This document shows, piece by piece, positions 35,418 through 43,572 of a stretch of DNA of 64,000 bases. Source of the stretch: Hymenobacter sp. 15J16-1T3B (GTDB taxonomy: Bacteria > Bacteroidota > Bacteroidia > Cytophagales > Hymenobacteraceae). The notes beneath the pieces are model-generated. The model had not been told where the DNA came from, did not search any database, and saw only the letters and a program-made list of their open reading frames with translations. The stretch is from positions 124,001-188,000 of the forward strand of contig NZ_JAJFAV010000006.1 of NCBI RefSeq assembly GCF_020711235.1, read 5' to 3'. Numbering within the stretch: position 1 is the stretch's first letter; the number at the start of each line of letters is the position of its first letter. The position numbers and the translations under genes are program-made.

Positions 35418-36959
35418 CTACTCGGCCTGGTACACGATGTAGGTCAGGCGCACGTGAGTGAGCGTGACGGCGCCGTTGCTGTTCATATCCACGTCGATCA
35501 GGTAGCTGAACTGGGCGTTGTCGACGACGATGTTCACGCCCTGGTTGACGGTCTGAAACTGGTTTCGGTCGCTGCCCAGCGTGGCGTAGGCGGTGGTAGA
35601 GGAGGTGTAGTTGTCGGCGCCGTTGTTGCCGCGAATGGCTACCAGGCGGGCCCGCATGGTCGTTGCGCCGTTGCCGTCGTCGTCGTAGCCCTGCAGCTCG
35701 ATGTTGGTGATGGTGGCGCCCTGGGGCAGGTGTACCGGGGCCACCAGCCGCCCGGCGCCCGAACCGCCGAGGTACACCTCGGCCGGGTTGCCGCCGGTGC
35801 TGATGGAGGCAAAGACCGGGTGGTTGGTCGGGTCGGTCGACGCGAAGTCGAAGGGCGTGAGCATGTAGTACTGCGTGCGGGCCGAGCTGTAGGCGTAGTT
35901 TTCCCCGCCCGGGATGCTCACGCCGTTGCTCACCTGCAGCTGCCCGTCCTGGCTCAGCGTCATCAGGGTGCTGGCCACGGTGGAATTCAGGTTGTAGGTC
36001 ACCCACTGAAACCGCTTGGTGGCAATGGCCGGCACGCCGAAGGTCAGCGCGTTGGGCTCCATGAACACGCCCCAGCGGCCGATGCCGCTGTAATTGCCCG
36101 AGGTAAACGCATCCCAGGCCCGGGTGATAAGCGGGCGGTCGGCCCCGGCCAGAATGATACCCAGCGCGCCGTCGGCGGCGATGTTGCCGGCCACGTGCAG
36201 CTGCTGCTGGGCCGAGGTACGCCCGATGCCGACGTTGCCGTTGCTGAGGACGCGCAGGCGCTCCTGCCCGCCGGTGCCGAGGCGGATGGTCTGGTGCACG
36301 TCGCTCTGCTGGCTGAAGCCGGCCAGATCAATAAAGCTCTTGGTAGCTGCGCTGCTGCCCCCGCCGGCCGAGAGGCGCAGGTAGCCGTCGTCGGCCGCGG
36401 CCGAGAGCGTGCCGCCGCCGGCCAGACCGTAAGCGCTGATTTCGCCGCTGATGCGGGCGGTGCCCACGGCCGGGCGCACGGCGTTGTTGCCGATGGCCGC
36501 GCCCAGCATGAGCGCGCCCTGGCCCAAATCGAGGCGGGCGTTGGGAGCGGCCACGCCCACGCCCACGTTGCCGCTGTTGTCGAGGCGCAGGCCGGTGCTG
36601 CTGCCGTCGTTTGAGAGCCAATGCCCGTTCAGCCCTAGGTTTTGCGTGGCGGTGTGGTTGCCCAGGTTGTCGCCGGCAGTGGCGCTGGGCAGGCGGTTCC
36701 ACTGGCCGGCGAAGAAGTACCAGAAGCCGGGCTCGGGCCCGTCGGTCTGGAACACCATCAGGCCCAGGGGCACGTTCGTCATGGCCGTGCGCTGGGCCTC
36801 GCTCAGGCGCGGGATGAGCAAGCCCTTGTCGGTGCTGCTGATGTCCAGCGCCGCTTTCGGGTCGGGCGTGGCCGTGCCGATGCCCACCGTGCCCGGCGTT
36901 TGGGCGTAAGCGGCCAGCCCCGCCAACAAGGCAATCAAGGTGGAATAAAGCTGTTTCAT
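35418..36959 (-). CDS. Secreted surface protein, paralog of the 33014-35206 product
   Basis: A 513-residue exported protein from ATG at 36959; signal peptide ends at AAYAQTPG. The first about 75 residues of the mature part are identical to those of the downstream paralog (227-bp exact repeat). GIG-type units follow (VGVGVAAPNARLDLGQGA, VGIGRTSAQQQLHVAGN), then a distinct C-terminal domain (about 300-513) with GENYAYSSARTQYYMLTPFDF, a beta-rich segment YLGGSGAGRLVAPVHLPQGATITNIELQGYDDDG and a terminal strand LTHVRLTYIVYQAE. The two genes thus share a common N-terminal cassette and different ends, a modular arrangement. Function unknown; surface attachment or ligand binding is plausible. Confidence 0.8.
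   Translation of the reverse strand: MKQLYSTLIALLAGLAAYAQTPGTVGIGTATPDPKAALDISSTDKGLLIPRLSEAQRTAMTNVPLGLMVFQTDGPEPGFWYFFAGQWNRLPSATAGDNLGNHTATQNLGLNGHWLSNDGSSTGLRLDNSGNVGVGVAAPNARLDLGQGALMLGAAIGNNAVRPAVGTARISGEISAYGLAGGGTLSAAADDGYLRLSAGGGSSAATKSFIDLAGFSQQSDVHQTIRLGTGGQERLRVLSNGNVGIGRTSAQQQLHVAGNIAADGALGIILAGADRPLITRAWDAFTSGNYSGIGRWGVFMEPNALTFGVPAIATKRFQWVTYNLNSTVASTLMTLSQDGQLQVSNGVSIPGGENYAYSSARTQYYMLTPFDFASTDPTNHPVFASISTGGNPAEVYLGGSGAGRLVAPVHLPQGATITNIELQGYDDDGNGATTMRARLVAIRGNNGADNYTSSTTAYATLGSDRNQFQTVNQGVNIVVDNAQFSYLIDVDMNSNGAVTLTHVRLTYIVYQAE
36681..36907. repeat. 227-bp exact direct repeat, copy 2
   Basis: Identical to 34913-35139 as read. The exact match extends a little past the coding block, ending where the two signal peptides differ. 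Confidence 0.9.
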
Positions 36960-37168
36960 AGCGGAGAAAAGAGTGAGACTAAGCGCTGCCGGGGCGCCGC
37001 GGGCTCGGCCGTTGCAAGTATCTGAATACGACCCGCGAATATATAAGCAGGGGCTTTTTCTTAAGCGCACGGTGCCCGGCCCTACCCGAAACAATCGGCC
37101 CGCCCACCGGCTTATCTTGCCGACCCGGCTGTTCCCGCGCCCGTCCGTTCACCCTTTCTTGTTTGTGC

Positions 37169-37765
37169 ATGTCCACCGACACCCCGCTGCCAACCCCCGA
37201 ACAGTTCGATACCCTTATCCGCGCCCGGCGCAGCATTCAGCCCATTCAGTTTGAGCCCGGCCGCGTCATTCCCGACGATATTATTGAGCGCATGCTCGAA
37301 AACGCCAACTGGGCGCCCACCCACAAACGCACCGAGCCCTGGCGCTTCGTCGTGTTCAAGGGCGCAGGCCTGCAGCGCCTGGCCGAGTTTCAGTCCGGCC
37401 TCTACCGGCAGCAGGCCGGCGAGTTCGTCGACGAAAAAAAGGCGCACAAGCTCGCTACCAATCCGCTGCTGGCTTCCCACGTCATTGCCATCGGCATGAA
37501 GCGCCACCACGTGCTGCCCGAAATCGAGGAAATCGAGGCCGTGGCCTGCGCCGTGCAAAACCTGCACCTGACGGCCGTGGCCAACGGCGTTGGCGGCTAC
37601 TGGGGGTCGGGCGGCGTGACGTACCTGGAAGAAGCCAAGCCCTTCTTCGGCCTCGGCCCCGAGGACAAGTTGCTCGGCTTCTTCTACCTGGGCTACGTGG
37701 CGCAGCAGCCCGGCCGCAATCTGCGCAAACCCATAGCGGAAAAAGTAACCTGGGTGACGGAGTAG
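37169..37765 (+). CDS. Nitroreductase-family flavoprotein
   Basis: A 198-residue FMN-dependent oxidoreductase. ATG at 37169. The opening LIRARRSIQPIQFEPGRVIPDDIIERMLENANWAPTHKRTEPWRFVVF matches the FMN phosphate-binding RARRS motif and APT..EPWRF. Later blocks ASHVIAIGM and AVANGVGGYWGSGGVTYL (with FFYLGYV) complete the fold. The family reduces nitro groups, quinones or other oxidised substrates using NAD(P)H; the native substrate is unknown. It appears monocistronic, divergent from the surface protein gene, and is followed by an intergenic repeat at 37800. Confidence 0.92.
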   Translation: MSTDTPLPTPEQFDTLIRARRSIQPIQFEPGRVIPDDIIERMLENANWAPTHKRTEPWRFVVFKGAGLQRLAEFQSGLYRQQAGEFVDEKKAHKLATNPLLASHVIAIGMKRHHVLPEIEEIEAVACAVQNLHLTAVANGVGGYWGSGGVTYLEEAKPFFGLGPEDKLLGFFYLGYVAQQPGRNLRKPIAEKVTWVTE

Positions 37766-37799
37766 TTGCGAGTTGCGGGAGGTAGGTTGTCTGGCATTC

Positions 37800-37994
37800 G
37801 TCATCCTCCCATCTGGCGTACACACCGCGAAGGACCTTCCTCGCACCCTGCACTAACTACCAAGCGCAGCCACCAACGCCCTTATCATTCGGGCATGGTG
37901 GCTGCGCTTCTCGATTTGATTGAGAGTAGCAAACGTCAGAGCATTGCCGGCAGCGGCGGTGCGAGGAAGGTCCTTCGCTACGCCTCAGGATGAC
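37800..37994. repeat. Palindromic intergenic repeat, copy B (~195 bp)
   Basis: Has perfect 21-nt inner arms (37827-37847 with 37958-37978) and ends GTCATCCT and CTCAGGATGAC. The centre pairs AAGCGCAGCCACC with GGTGGCTGCGCTT. Its left half resembles the reverse complement of the right halves of copies A and C, so it is inverted relative to them. Confidence 0.9.
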
Positions 37995-38018
37995 ATTGCT
38001 TTTGCACTCTGGTACACA

Positions 38019-38053
38019 AAAAAGGCCCGCTGCACTGTGCAGCGGGCCTTTTT
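38019..38053. terminator. Bidirectional intrinsic terminator
   Basis: AAAAAGGCCCGCTGCA (38019-38034) pairs with TGCAGCGGGCCTTTTT (38038-38053) around a 3-nt loop, with A/T runs on both sides. It serves the OmpA-family gene at 38075. Confidence 0.9.
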
Positions 38054-38074
38054 ATTGGGCAAGCAGGCTAAGGC

Positions 38075-39670
38075 CTAGCGGCGCGGGGCCGGCTTGCGGG
38101 CGGGGGCTTTCTTGGCCGGCGCCTTTTTGGTCGTCGTTTTCTTGGCCGGCGTGGCCTTGGCGGGCGTCGTCGGAATGACGATGTCGGGCATGGCCGGCTC
38201 GGGGCCGTACTTCACCTCGGCCGCGTTCGGGTCGCCGGTCAGGTACAGGTCGAAGTCCACGCGGCGGTTCAGGGCGCGGCCGGCGTCGGTGGCGTTGTCG
38301 GCAATGGGCTTGGTTTCGCCGTAGCCGCGCGACTCGATGCGGGCGTCCGGAATGCCTTTGCTGAGCATGTACACGCGGGCGGCGGCGGCGCGGTCGTGCG
38401 AGAGGCGCAGGTTGTACGGGTCGGAACCCTTGCTGTCGGTGTGGCCGGCAATGCTCAGGGTGTAGTCCGGGTACTCGTTCAGGATCTGCACGATGGCGTC
38501 CAGGGTCGGGTACGAAGAGGGCAGCAGCACGGCCTTATTGAACTCGAAGTTGATATACTTCGTGGCTTCCTGCAGGCGCTTCTTGGCCTCGGCCTTAATC
38601 TCGGGGCAGCCGCGGTTCGAAGCCGGACCCGGGCGGTTCGGGCAGCGGTCCTGGTAGTCGGGCACGCCGTCGCCGTCGGTATCGAGCGGGCAGCCGGAGG
38701 CATCCACTTTCACGCCGGCCGGGGTGTCCGGGCACTTGTCGTTCTGGTCGATTACGCCGTCGTTATCCGCATCCGGGCAGCCTTTCAGCTCCGGCTTGCC
38801 GGGCGTATCGGGGCAGGCGTCGTCCTTGTCGGCCACGCCGTCGTTGTCGCGGTCGGGGCAGCCCTGCAGCTCCGGCTTACCGGCTTCGGTGGGGCACTGG
38901 TCCTGGTAGTCGGCCACGCCGTCCTTGTCCGTGTCGATGGGGCAGCCGTTTTCGTCCACCTTCACGCCGGTGGGCGTGCCGGGGCACTTGTCCTTGCGGT
39001 CGGCCACGCCGTCCCCGTCCTCGTCCTTGGCCTTGCCCAGGTTGAAGTTCAGGCCCACGGTGTGCTGCAGAAACTTGTCGTCCCAGCCGTTGTCGTCGCG
39101 GGTCTGGTCGCCATCGAAGTTGGCGTAGGAGGGTGCGTGTTGCGCCGTCTGCACGAACAGGTTCACCGTTTCGCCGAGGCGGAAATTAATACCGGCGCCG
39201 GCGGCAATGTCGAAGTAGCTCTTGTCCTGGTCGATGCGGCCGCCCCGGTAAAATCCTTCGCGCGAGGTGTAGGTCCAGCCCGGCATGGCCAGCAGGTAGG
39301 GCTGGATGAAGGCGTCTTCCTTCAGCGCCCAGCCGTTGTTGAGCTTGAGCTTGATGCCCAGGTTCACGTTCACCAGGTTGGTGGCGAAGTACGTGTTGGC
39401 GCTTTGGCTGCCCTTCAGCTCCCCGTAGAAGCCTTGCAGGCTCAGGTCGAGGCCCTTGGTCAGGTAGCGGTTGATGGCCAGGCCCGGGGCGTAGCGGTTG
39501 CTGCTGAAGTTCCAGTAGTCGGAGCCGTAGTTGCCCTTGTACTGCAGCGCGCTGACGTTGAGTCCGATGCTGGTTTTGCGGTCGGCCGACTGGGCCTGAC
39601 TCAGAAGCGGTACGACGGCCAGCGCCAAGGGCAGCACCAGTCGTCGAGGATTGGGAATAAGGTGTTTCAT
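38075..39670 (-). CDS. OmpA-family protein with TSP3 Asp repeats and Lys-rich tail, copy 1
   Basis: A 531-residue outer-membrane protein. ATG at 39670 gives a signal peptide ending at LLSQAQS. An N-terminal eight-strand-type beta-barrel domain (about 20-225: SIGLNVSALQYKGNYGSDYWNF..NNGWALKEDAFIQPYLLA..LQHTVGLNFNLG) is followed by five calcium-binding thrombospondin-3-type repeats (DEDGDGVADRKDKCPGTPTG, DTDKDGVADYQDQCPTEAG and so on; about 230-360), then a peptidoglycan-binding OmpA domain (INFEFNKAVLLPSSY..LSIAGHTDSKGSDPYNLRLSHDRAAAARVYML, with RNRRVDF). A Thr/Pro/Ala/Lys tail (ATPAKKTTTKKAPAKKAPARKP) closes it. Its close paralog lies immediately upstream (39839). Confidence 0.93.
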   Translation of the reverse strand: MKHLIPNPRRLVLPLALAVVPLLSQAQSADRKTSIGLNVSALQYKGNYGSDYWNFSSNRYAPGLAINRYLTKGLDLSLQGFYGELKGSQSANTYFATNLVNVNLGIKLKLNNGWALKEDAFIQPYLLAMPGWTYTSREGFYRGGRIDQDKSYFDIAAGAGINFRLGETVNLFVQTAQHAPSYANFDGDQTRDDNGWDDKFLQHTVGLNFNLGKAKDEDGDGVADRKDKCPGTPTGVKVDENGCPIDTDKDGVADYQDQCPTEAGKPELQGCPDRDNDGVADKDDACPDTPGKPELKGCPDADNDGVIDQNDKCPDTPAGVKVDASGCPLDTDGDGVPDYQDRCPNRPGPASNRGCPEIKAEAKKRLQEATKYINFEFNKAVLLPSSYPTLDAIVQILNEYPDYTLSIAGHTDSKGSDPYNLRLSHDRAAAARVYMLSKGIPDARIESRGYGETKPIADNATDAGRALNRRVDFDLYLTGDPNAAEVKYGPEPAMPDIVIPTTPAKATPAKKTTTKKAPAKKAPARKPAPRR

Positions 39671-39787
39671 GGAGTGGCGGCGTTCCGCGGGCGACATTAC
39701 CCGCGGCGGAATGGCCTCATATACCCCCGCTTTCGGCCGAAGGTTATGCTTGCTTCCCCGACTTCATCACCGCTTCATATCCAGCAA

Positions 39788-39816
39788 AACGGCCGACCCT
39801 TGCGAGGTCGGCCGTT
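39788..39816. terminator. Hairpin between the two OmpA-family genes
   Basis: AACGGCCGACC (39788-39798) pairs with GGTCGGCCGTT (39806-39816) around a 7-nt loop. It lies just after the stop of the upstream copy. Confidence 0.7.
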
Positions 39817-39838
39817 AAGCAGGCAATGCAAAACCTAA

Positions 39839-41593
39839 TTAGCGCTTGGGCTGGGCCTTCCGGGGCGTCGGCGCCGCTTGGGGTTTGGCGACTGTTGCCT
39901 TGGCCGCCGGAGTTTTGGCGGCGGCCGGTTTGCGGACGGCGGAGGCTTTGGCCGGCGCTTTGGCGGCTGGGCGGCGTGCGCTCGGGCGGACCGCCGCTTT
40001 GCGGGCGGGCTTGGCCGGTTGGGCCTTGGCCGGGGTGCCGGTGGGCTCTTTGCCGTATTTCACTTCGGCCGCGTTACGGTCGCCGGTCAGGAACAGATCG
40101 AACTCCACGCGACGATTTTTGGCGCGGCCGGCCTCGGTGGTATTCGGCGCGACGGGGCGGGCCGGGCCATAGCCGCGCAGCTGCAGGCGGTCTTCGGCAA
40201 TGCCTTGGCCCACGAGGTAGCTGCGGGCGGCGGCGGCCCGCTCGCGCGAGAGGCGCTGGTTGAAGGCCGCCGGGCCCTTGCTGTCGGTGTGGCCGGCAAT
40301 GCTGAGCGAATAATCGGGGTAATCACGCAGAATCTGGGCAATACCATCGAGCGTGGCGTGCGAGCTGGACAGCAGCGTGGCCCGGTTCGGCTCGAAGCTG
40401 ATGAAGCGGGTGGCTTCGCGCAGGCGCTTGCGGGTTTCGGCCCGCACGATGGGACAGCCCTTGTTGCTGGCCGCGCCGGCGCTGGTCGGGCAGCGGTCGG
40501 CCGCGTCGGGCACGCCGTCGCCGTCGGTATCGGCCGTGGCCGAGGGCGCCGGCGCCGGGGTGGCGGGCTGGGCCGGTGGCGTGGGCGCCACTTCGGCTAC
40601 GGGGCAACCTGAGGGGTCTACCTGGGTGCCGCTGGGCGTGTCGGCGCACTTGTCTTCCGCGTCGGGTACGCCGTCGTTGTCGGCATCGGGGCAGCCCTGC
40701 AACTCGGGTTTGCCGGCCACGTCCGGGCAGGCGTCGTCGCCGTCCGATACGCCGTCGCCGTCCTTGTCGGCGCAGCCTTTCAGCTCCACGGTGCCGGCTT
40801 GGTCGGGGCATTGGTCCTGGTAGTCGGGCACGCCGTCGCGGTCCGAGTCGAGGGGGCAGCCTTTTTCATCCACCAGGATGCCGGTGGGCGTGCCCGGGCA
40901 CTGGTCCTTGCGGTCGGGCACGTCGTCGTCGTCCTCGTCGCGCGACTGGCCCAGGTTGAAGGTCAGCCCCACAGTGTGCTGCAAAAATCGGTCGTCCCAC
41001 CGGTCTTTGTCGTTGGCTTTGTTCACGCCGTCCAGGTTGGCGTCGAGCGGCAGGTGCTGGCCGGTCTGCACGAAGAGGCTCACGCCCCCGCCGAGGCGGA
41101 AATTCAGCCCCGCTGCCCCAAACAAGTCGAAATACCCCTGGTCGCGGTCGGAACGGATGTTGTCGGCCCAGCCGATGCGGCTGGTGTAGGTCCACCCCGG
41201 GGAAGCCAGCAGGTAGGGCTGGATGAAGGCGTTTTCCTTCAGGGCCCAGCCGTTGTTGAGCTTGAATTTCAGGCCTAGGTTGGCGTTGACAACTGTGGTA
41301 GTGAAACGCGTGCGGGCGCTGGGGTTGTTTCCCGTCAGCTCCCCGAAAAACAGCTGGCTACTTAAATCCAGGCCTTTGCCCAGGTACTGGTTGATGGCAA
41401 TGCCGCCGGCGTACTTGCTGCGGTCGAATTTCCAGTAGTCAGAGCCGTAGTCGCCCTGGTACTGCAGGGCGCTGAGGTTGATGCCGAAGCTGGTGCGGCG
41501 GTCGGCGGTTTGGGCCTGCGCCGGCCGCGGCGCGGCCAGCCACGCCAGCGGCAGCGCCAGCAGCCAACGGCCAAAGAGTATGGAGTGCTTCAT
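39839..41593 (-). CDS. OmpA-family protein with TSP3 Asp repeats and Lys-rich tail, copy 2
   Basis: A 584-residue outer-membrane protein from ATG at 41593, signal peptide ending at RPAQAQT. Domains match copy 1: barrel part (about 25-225), TSP3 repeats (DEDDDDVPDRKDQCPGTPTG, DSDRDGVPDYQDQCPDQAG, DKDGDGVSDGDDACPDVAG), a Pro/Ala-rich linker (VAEVAPTPPAQPATPAPAPS) that splits the repeat array, and the OmpA peptidoglycan-binding domain (ISFEPNRATLLSSSH..LSIAGHTDSKGPAAF). The Lys/Ala/Pro tail is much longer (about 75 residues: RKAAVRPSARRPAAKAPAK and more). Tandem duplication with divergence. The barrel/OmpA pair links the outer membrane to the wall; the tail's role is unknown. Confidence 0.93.
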   Translation of the reverse strand: MKHSILFGRWLLALPLAWLAAPRPAQAQTADRRTSFGINLSALQYQGDYGSDYWKFDRSKYAGGIAINQYLGKGLDLSSQLFFGELTGNNPSARTRFTTTVVNANLGLKFKLNNGWALKENAFIQPYLLASPGWTYTSRIGWADNIRSDRDQGYFDLFGAAGLNFRLGGGVSLFVQTGQHLPLDANLDGVNKANDKDRWDDRFLQHTVGLTFNLGQSRDEDDDDVPDRKDQCPGTPTGILVDEKGCPLDSDRDGVPDYQDQCPDQAGTVELKGCADKDGDGVSDGDDACPDVAGKPELQGCPDADNDGVPDAEDKCADTPSGTQVDPSGCPVAEVAPTPPAQPATPAPAPSATADTDGDGVPDAADRCPTSAGAASNKGCPIVRAETRKRLREATRFISFEPNRATLLSSSHATLDGIAQILRDYPDYSLSIAGHTDSKGPAAFNQRLSRERAAAARSYLVGQGIAEDRLQLRGYGPARPVAPNTTEAGRAKNRRVEFDLFLTGDRNAAEVKYGKEPTGTPAKAQPAKPARKAAVRPSARRPAAKAPAKASAVRKPAAAKTPAAKATVAKPQAAPTPRKAQPKR

Positions 41594-41816
41594 CGGGGCG
41601 CGGGTTGAGCGGGCAAATTGACCTTTAACGGGGCTGCCCAGAGGGGCTGCCGGCCCGCCCGGTGGTGCTGGGGTGGGGGGTGGGGCGGCATTAATAGTCT
41701 AAACATACGGGCAAATGCCGGTTGCAGCCAAGCCCGCCGCCAACTTTGCCCGCCGTACCGGCCGCGCAAGTGCGAAGCGAGGAATCCGGGGGAGTAGAAG
41801 GATACCAATAAGCAAA

Positions 41817-41852
41817 CGCGGCCCCGCCCGGGCAAAACCGGACGGGGCCGCG
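41817..41852. terminator. Hairpin after the OsmC-family gene
   Basis: CGCGGCCCCG (41817-41826) pairs with CGGGGCCGCG (41843-41852); an A-run follows on the + strand. It lies 16 bp after the stop of the leftward gene. Confidence 0.6.
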
Positions 41853-41868
41853 CAAAAAAACGGCGCAA

Positions 41869-42267
41869 TTATTCCGCCAAGGCGGTTTCTATGGTCACGC
41901 CGGCCGTCAGAGCTTTGTGCACCGGGCAGGCGTTGGCCACCTGCAGCAGGCGCTGCCGCTGCTCGGCCGTCAGCTCACCCAGCAACTCGATGCGCCGCGT
42001 GAGGTGGCGCACCACGTGGTCGGCCGCCTGCTCGAAGCTCACCTGCGTATCGATGCGCTGCAGGGGCCAGCCTTTGCGGTTGGCGTACATGCGCACCGTG
42101 ATGCACGTGCAGGCCGTGAGGGCCGCGGCCAGTAGCTCGCCGGGGCTGGGGCCCATGTTCTGCCCGCCGTCGGCCAGGGGCTCGTCGGCTAGTAAGGCGT
42201 GGCCGCTGTCGGTGGTCAGATCCGTTACGTAAGGGTCGGGGCCGAGGTGGCCGGTGATGCGGGGCAT
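41869..42267 (-). CDS. OsmC-family peroxide-reducing protein
   Basis: A 132-residue cytoplasmic OsmC/Ohr-superfamily protein. ATG at 42267 (MPRITGHLGPDPYVTDL) was preferred over one nine codons upstream. The two reactive cysteines are in AALTACTCITVRMYANRKGW and VANACPVHKAL; the first block has two cysteines and either could be the reactive one. It is in the YhfA-like branch (OsmC proteins starting with a G-H-x-G type sequence) and would reduce organic hydroperoxides. It has no adjacent regulator on its own strand; the pirin gene follows 53 bp upstream in the same direction. Confidence 0.88.
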   Translation of the reverse strand: MPRITGHLGPDPYVTDLTTDSGHALLADEPLADGGQNMGPSPGELLAAALTACTCITVRMYANRKGWPLQRIDTQVSFEQAADHVVRHLTRRIELLGELTAEQRQRLLQVANACPVHKALTAGVTIETALAE

Positions 42268-42319
42268 GGCAGGACGAAAAGAAGGTGCGCGCAAGGTAAC
42301 CGCCGAAGCGGCCGGCCGG

Positions 42320-43036
42320 TTAGCCGAGCATGGGCACTTCCATCAGCAGCACCCGGGCCGCGCTGTCGGCCTGAATGGCAAACCGGTCGGTTTCCCAGAT
42401 GCCGAAACCGTCGCGGCGGTGCAGGGCCTGCCCGTCGACGGTCACGTCGCCTTCGAGCACGAAGATGTACACGCCGTTGCCGGCTTTTTTCAGCTCGTAT
42501 TCCGTGGCGAAGCCCGCGTCGAGCTGGCCGAGGTGAAACCACGCATCCTGGTGCAGCCACACGCCCTCGTCGTCCGCGTTAGGCGACAGCACCTGCTGCA
42601 GGCGGTTGTGCTGGTCTTCGGGGCGGAAGGTCTGCTGGTCGTAGCGCGGCGGCACGTTGCGCTTATTCGGAATCACCCATATCTGCAGAAACTTCACCTC
42701 TTCGGTGGCCGAGTGGTTTTTCTCGCTGTGGGCCACGCCGGTGCCGGCGCTCATCACCTGCACGTCACCGGGCCGGATAACGGCCTTGTTGCCCATGTTG
42801 TCTTGGTGCTCCAAAGAACCCGACAAGGCAATGGACACGATTTCCATGTTGTCGTGCGGGTGGCGGCCGAAGCCCATGCCGCCGGCCACGGTGTCGTCGT
42901 TGAGCACGCGCAGGGCTCCGAAGTGCATGCGCTGCGGCTCGTAGTAGCCGGCGAAGCTGAAGGTGTGGTAAGAATTAAGCCAACCGTGGTTGGCGTGGCC
43001 GCGGGTAGCGGCCGGGTGAAAAACAGTGCGTGCCAT
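42320..43036 (-). CDS. Pirin-family protein (bicupin)
   Basis: A 238-residue cupin protein of the pirin family. ATG at 43036 gives MARTVFHPAATRGHANHGWLNSYHTFSFA. The metal-binding set His59, His61 (GRHPHDNMEI), His103 and Glu105 (VAHSEKNH) is complete. Pirins of this type are iron-binding; some have quercetinase activity and others bind regulatory proteins, so the exact role is not settled. It is divergent from the HxlR regulator at 43208 with about 170 bp between, holding a pair of inverted TTGCAAG sites. That pairing is a recurring one in bacteria and suggests that the regulator controls this gene. Confidence 0.93.
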   Translation of the reverse strand: MARTVFHPAATRGHANHGWLNSYHTFSFAGYYEPQRMHFGALRVLNDDTVAGGMGFGRHPHDNMEIVSIALSGSLEHQDNMGNKAVIRPGDVQVMSAGTGVAHSEKNHSATEEVKFLQIWVIPNKRNVPPRYDQQTFRPEDQHNRLQQVLSPNADDEGVWLHQDAWFHLGQLDAGFATEYELKKAGNGVYIFVLEGDVTVDGQALHRRDGFGIWETDRFAIQADSAARVLLMEVPMLG

Positions 43037-43111
43037 AACAAAAGGCCGGTAGGATGACGAAGGTAGCTGAGCCGAATACCCAGATAATCAGCAGCGTTGG
43101 CGCCGAGTGAC

Positions 43112-43148
43112 CTTGCAAAGGTGAATCATCGTACTATACTTTTGCAAG
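43112..43148. promoter_or_regulatory. Inverted TTGCAAG pair, candidate HxlR operator, with -7 boxes
   Basis: CTTGCAA at 43112-43118 and TTGCAAG at 43142-43148 face each other with centres 30 bp apart. TACTTTTG at 43137-43144 fits the -7 box for the HxlR gene and CACCTTTG (minus strand, 43123-43116) is close to one for the pirin gene, so the sites overlap both promoters. Confidence 0.6.
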
Positions 43149-43207
43149 TAGTTACATCAATGTATATCAGTATACGTTTTGTAACTTTTGCTTGAAATCA
43201 GCGTGTT

Positions 43208-43570
43208 ATGAAAGCAGAAAATCCAAAAAAACTTGCCGGCGGCTGCGCCTTTCGCCAAACACTTGACGTGCTGGAGGGCAAATGGAAGTTTGCCATTATC
43301 CACAGCCTGCTGCAGCACGGCACCCTGCGCTTCAAAGCCCTGGAGCGCGACGTGGAGGGCATCACCCCGCGCATGCTCATCAAGGAGCTGAAGCTGCTCG
43401 AAAACCACGGCATCCTCACGCGGCAGGCCTACGCCACCGTGCCGCCCACCGTCGAGTACACCCTCACCGACTGCGGCCGCTCCCTCGGGCCCATCATCAC
43501 GGCCATCGAAGAGTGGGGCCTGCAGAACCAGGCCGTTATCAGCAGCGGGCCGGTGCAGAGTAATAATTAG
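43208..43570 (+). CDS. HxlR-family transcriptional regulator
   Basis: A 120-residue winged helix-turn-helix regulator. ATG at 43208. The typical cysteine near the N-terminus is in GGCAFRQTL (Cys13), a possible redox or electrophile sensor as in related proteins such as YodB/HypR. KWKFAIIHSLLQHGTLRFKALERDVEGITPRMLIKELKLLENHGILTRQAYATVPPTVEYTLTDCG follows the family consensus (wing at VPPTVEYTLT). The C-terminal helix IEEWGLQNQA probably makes the dimer. It is divergent from the pirin gene, and inverted TTGCAAG sites in between are its likely operator. Confidence 0.93.
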   Translation: MKAENPKKLAGGCAFRQTLDVLEGKWKFAIIHSLLQHGTLRFKALERDVEGITPRMLIKELKLLENHGILTRQAYATVPPTVEYTLTDCGRSLGPIITAIEEWGLQNQAVISSGPVQSNN

Positions 43571-43572
43571 CT

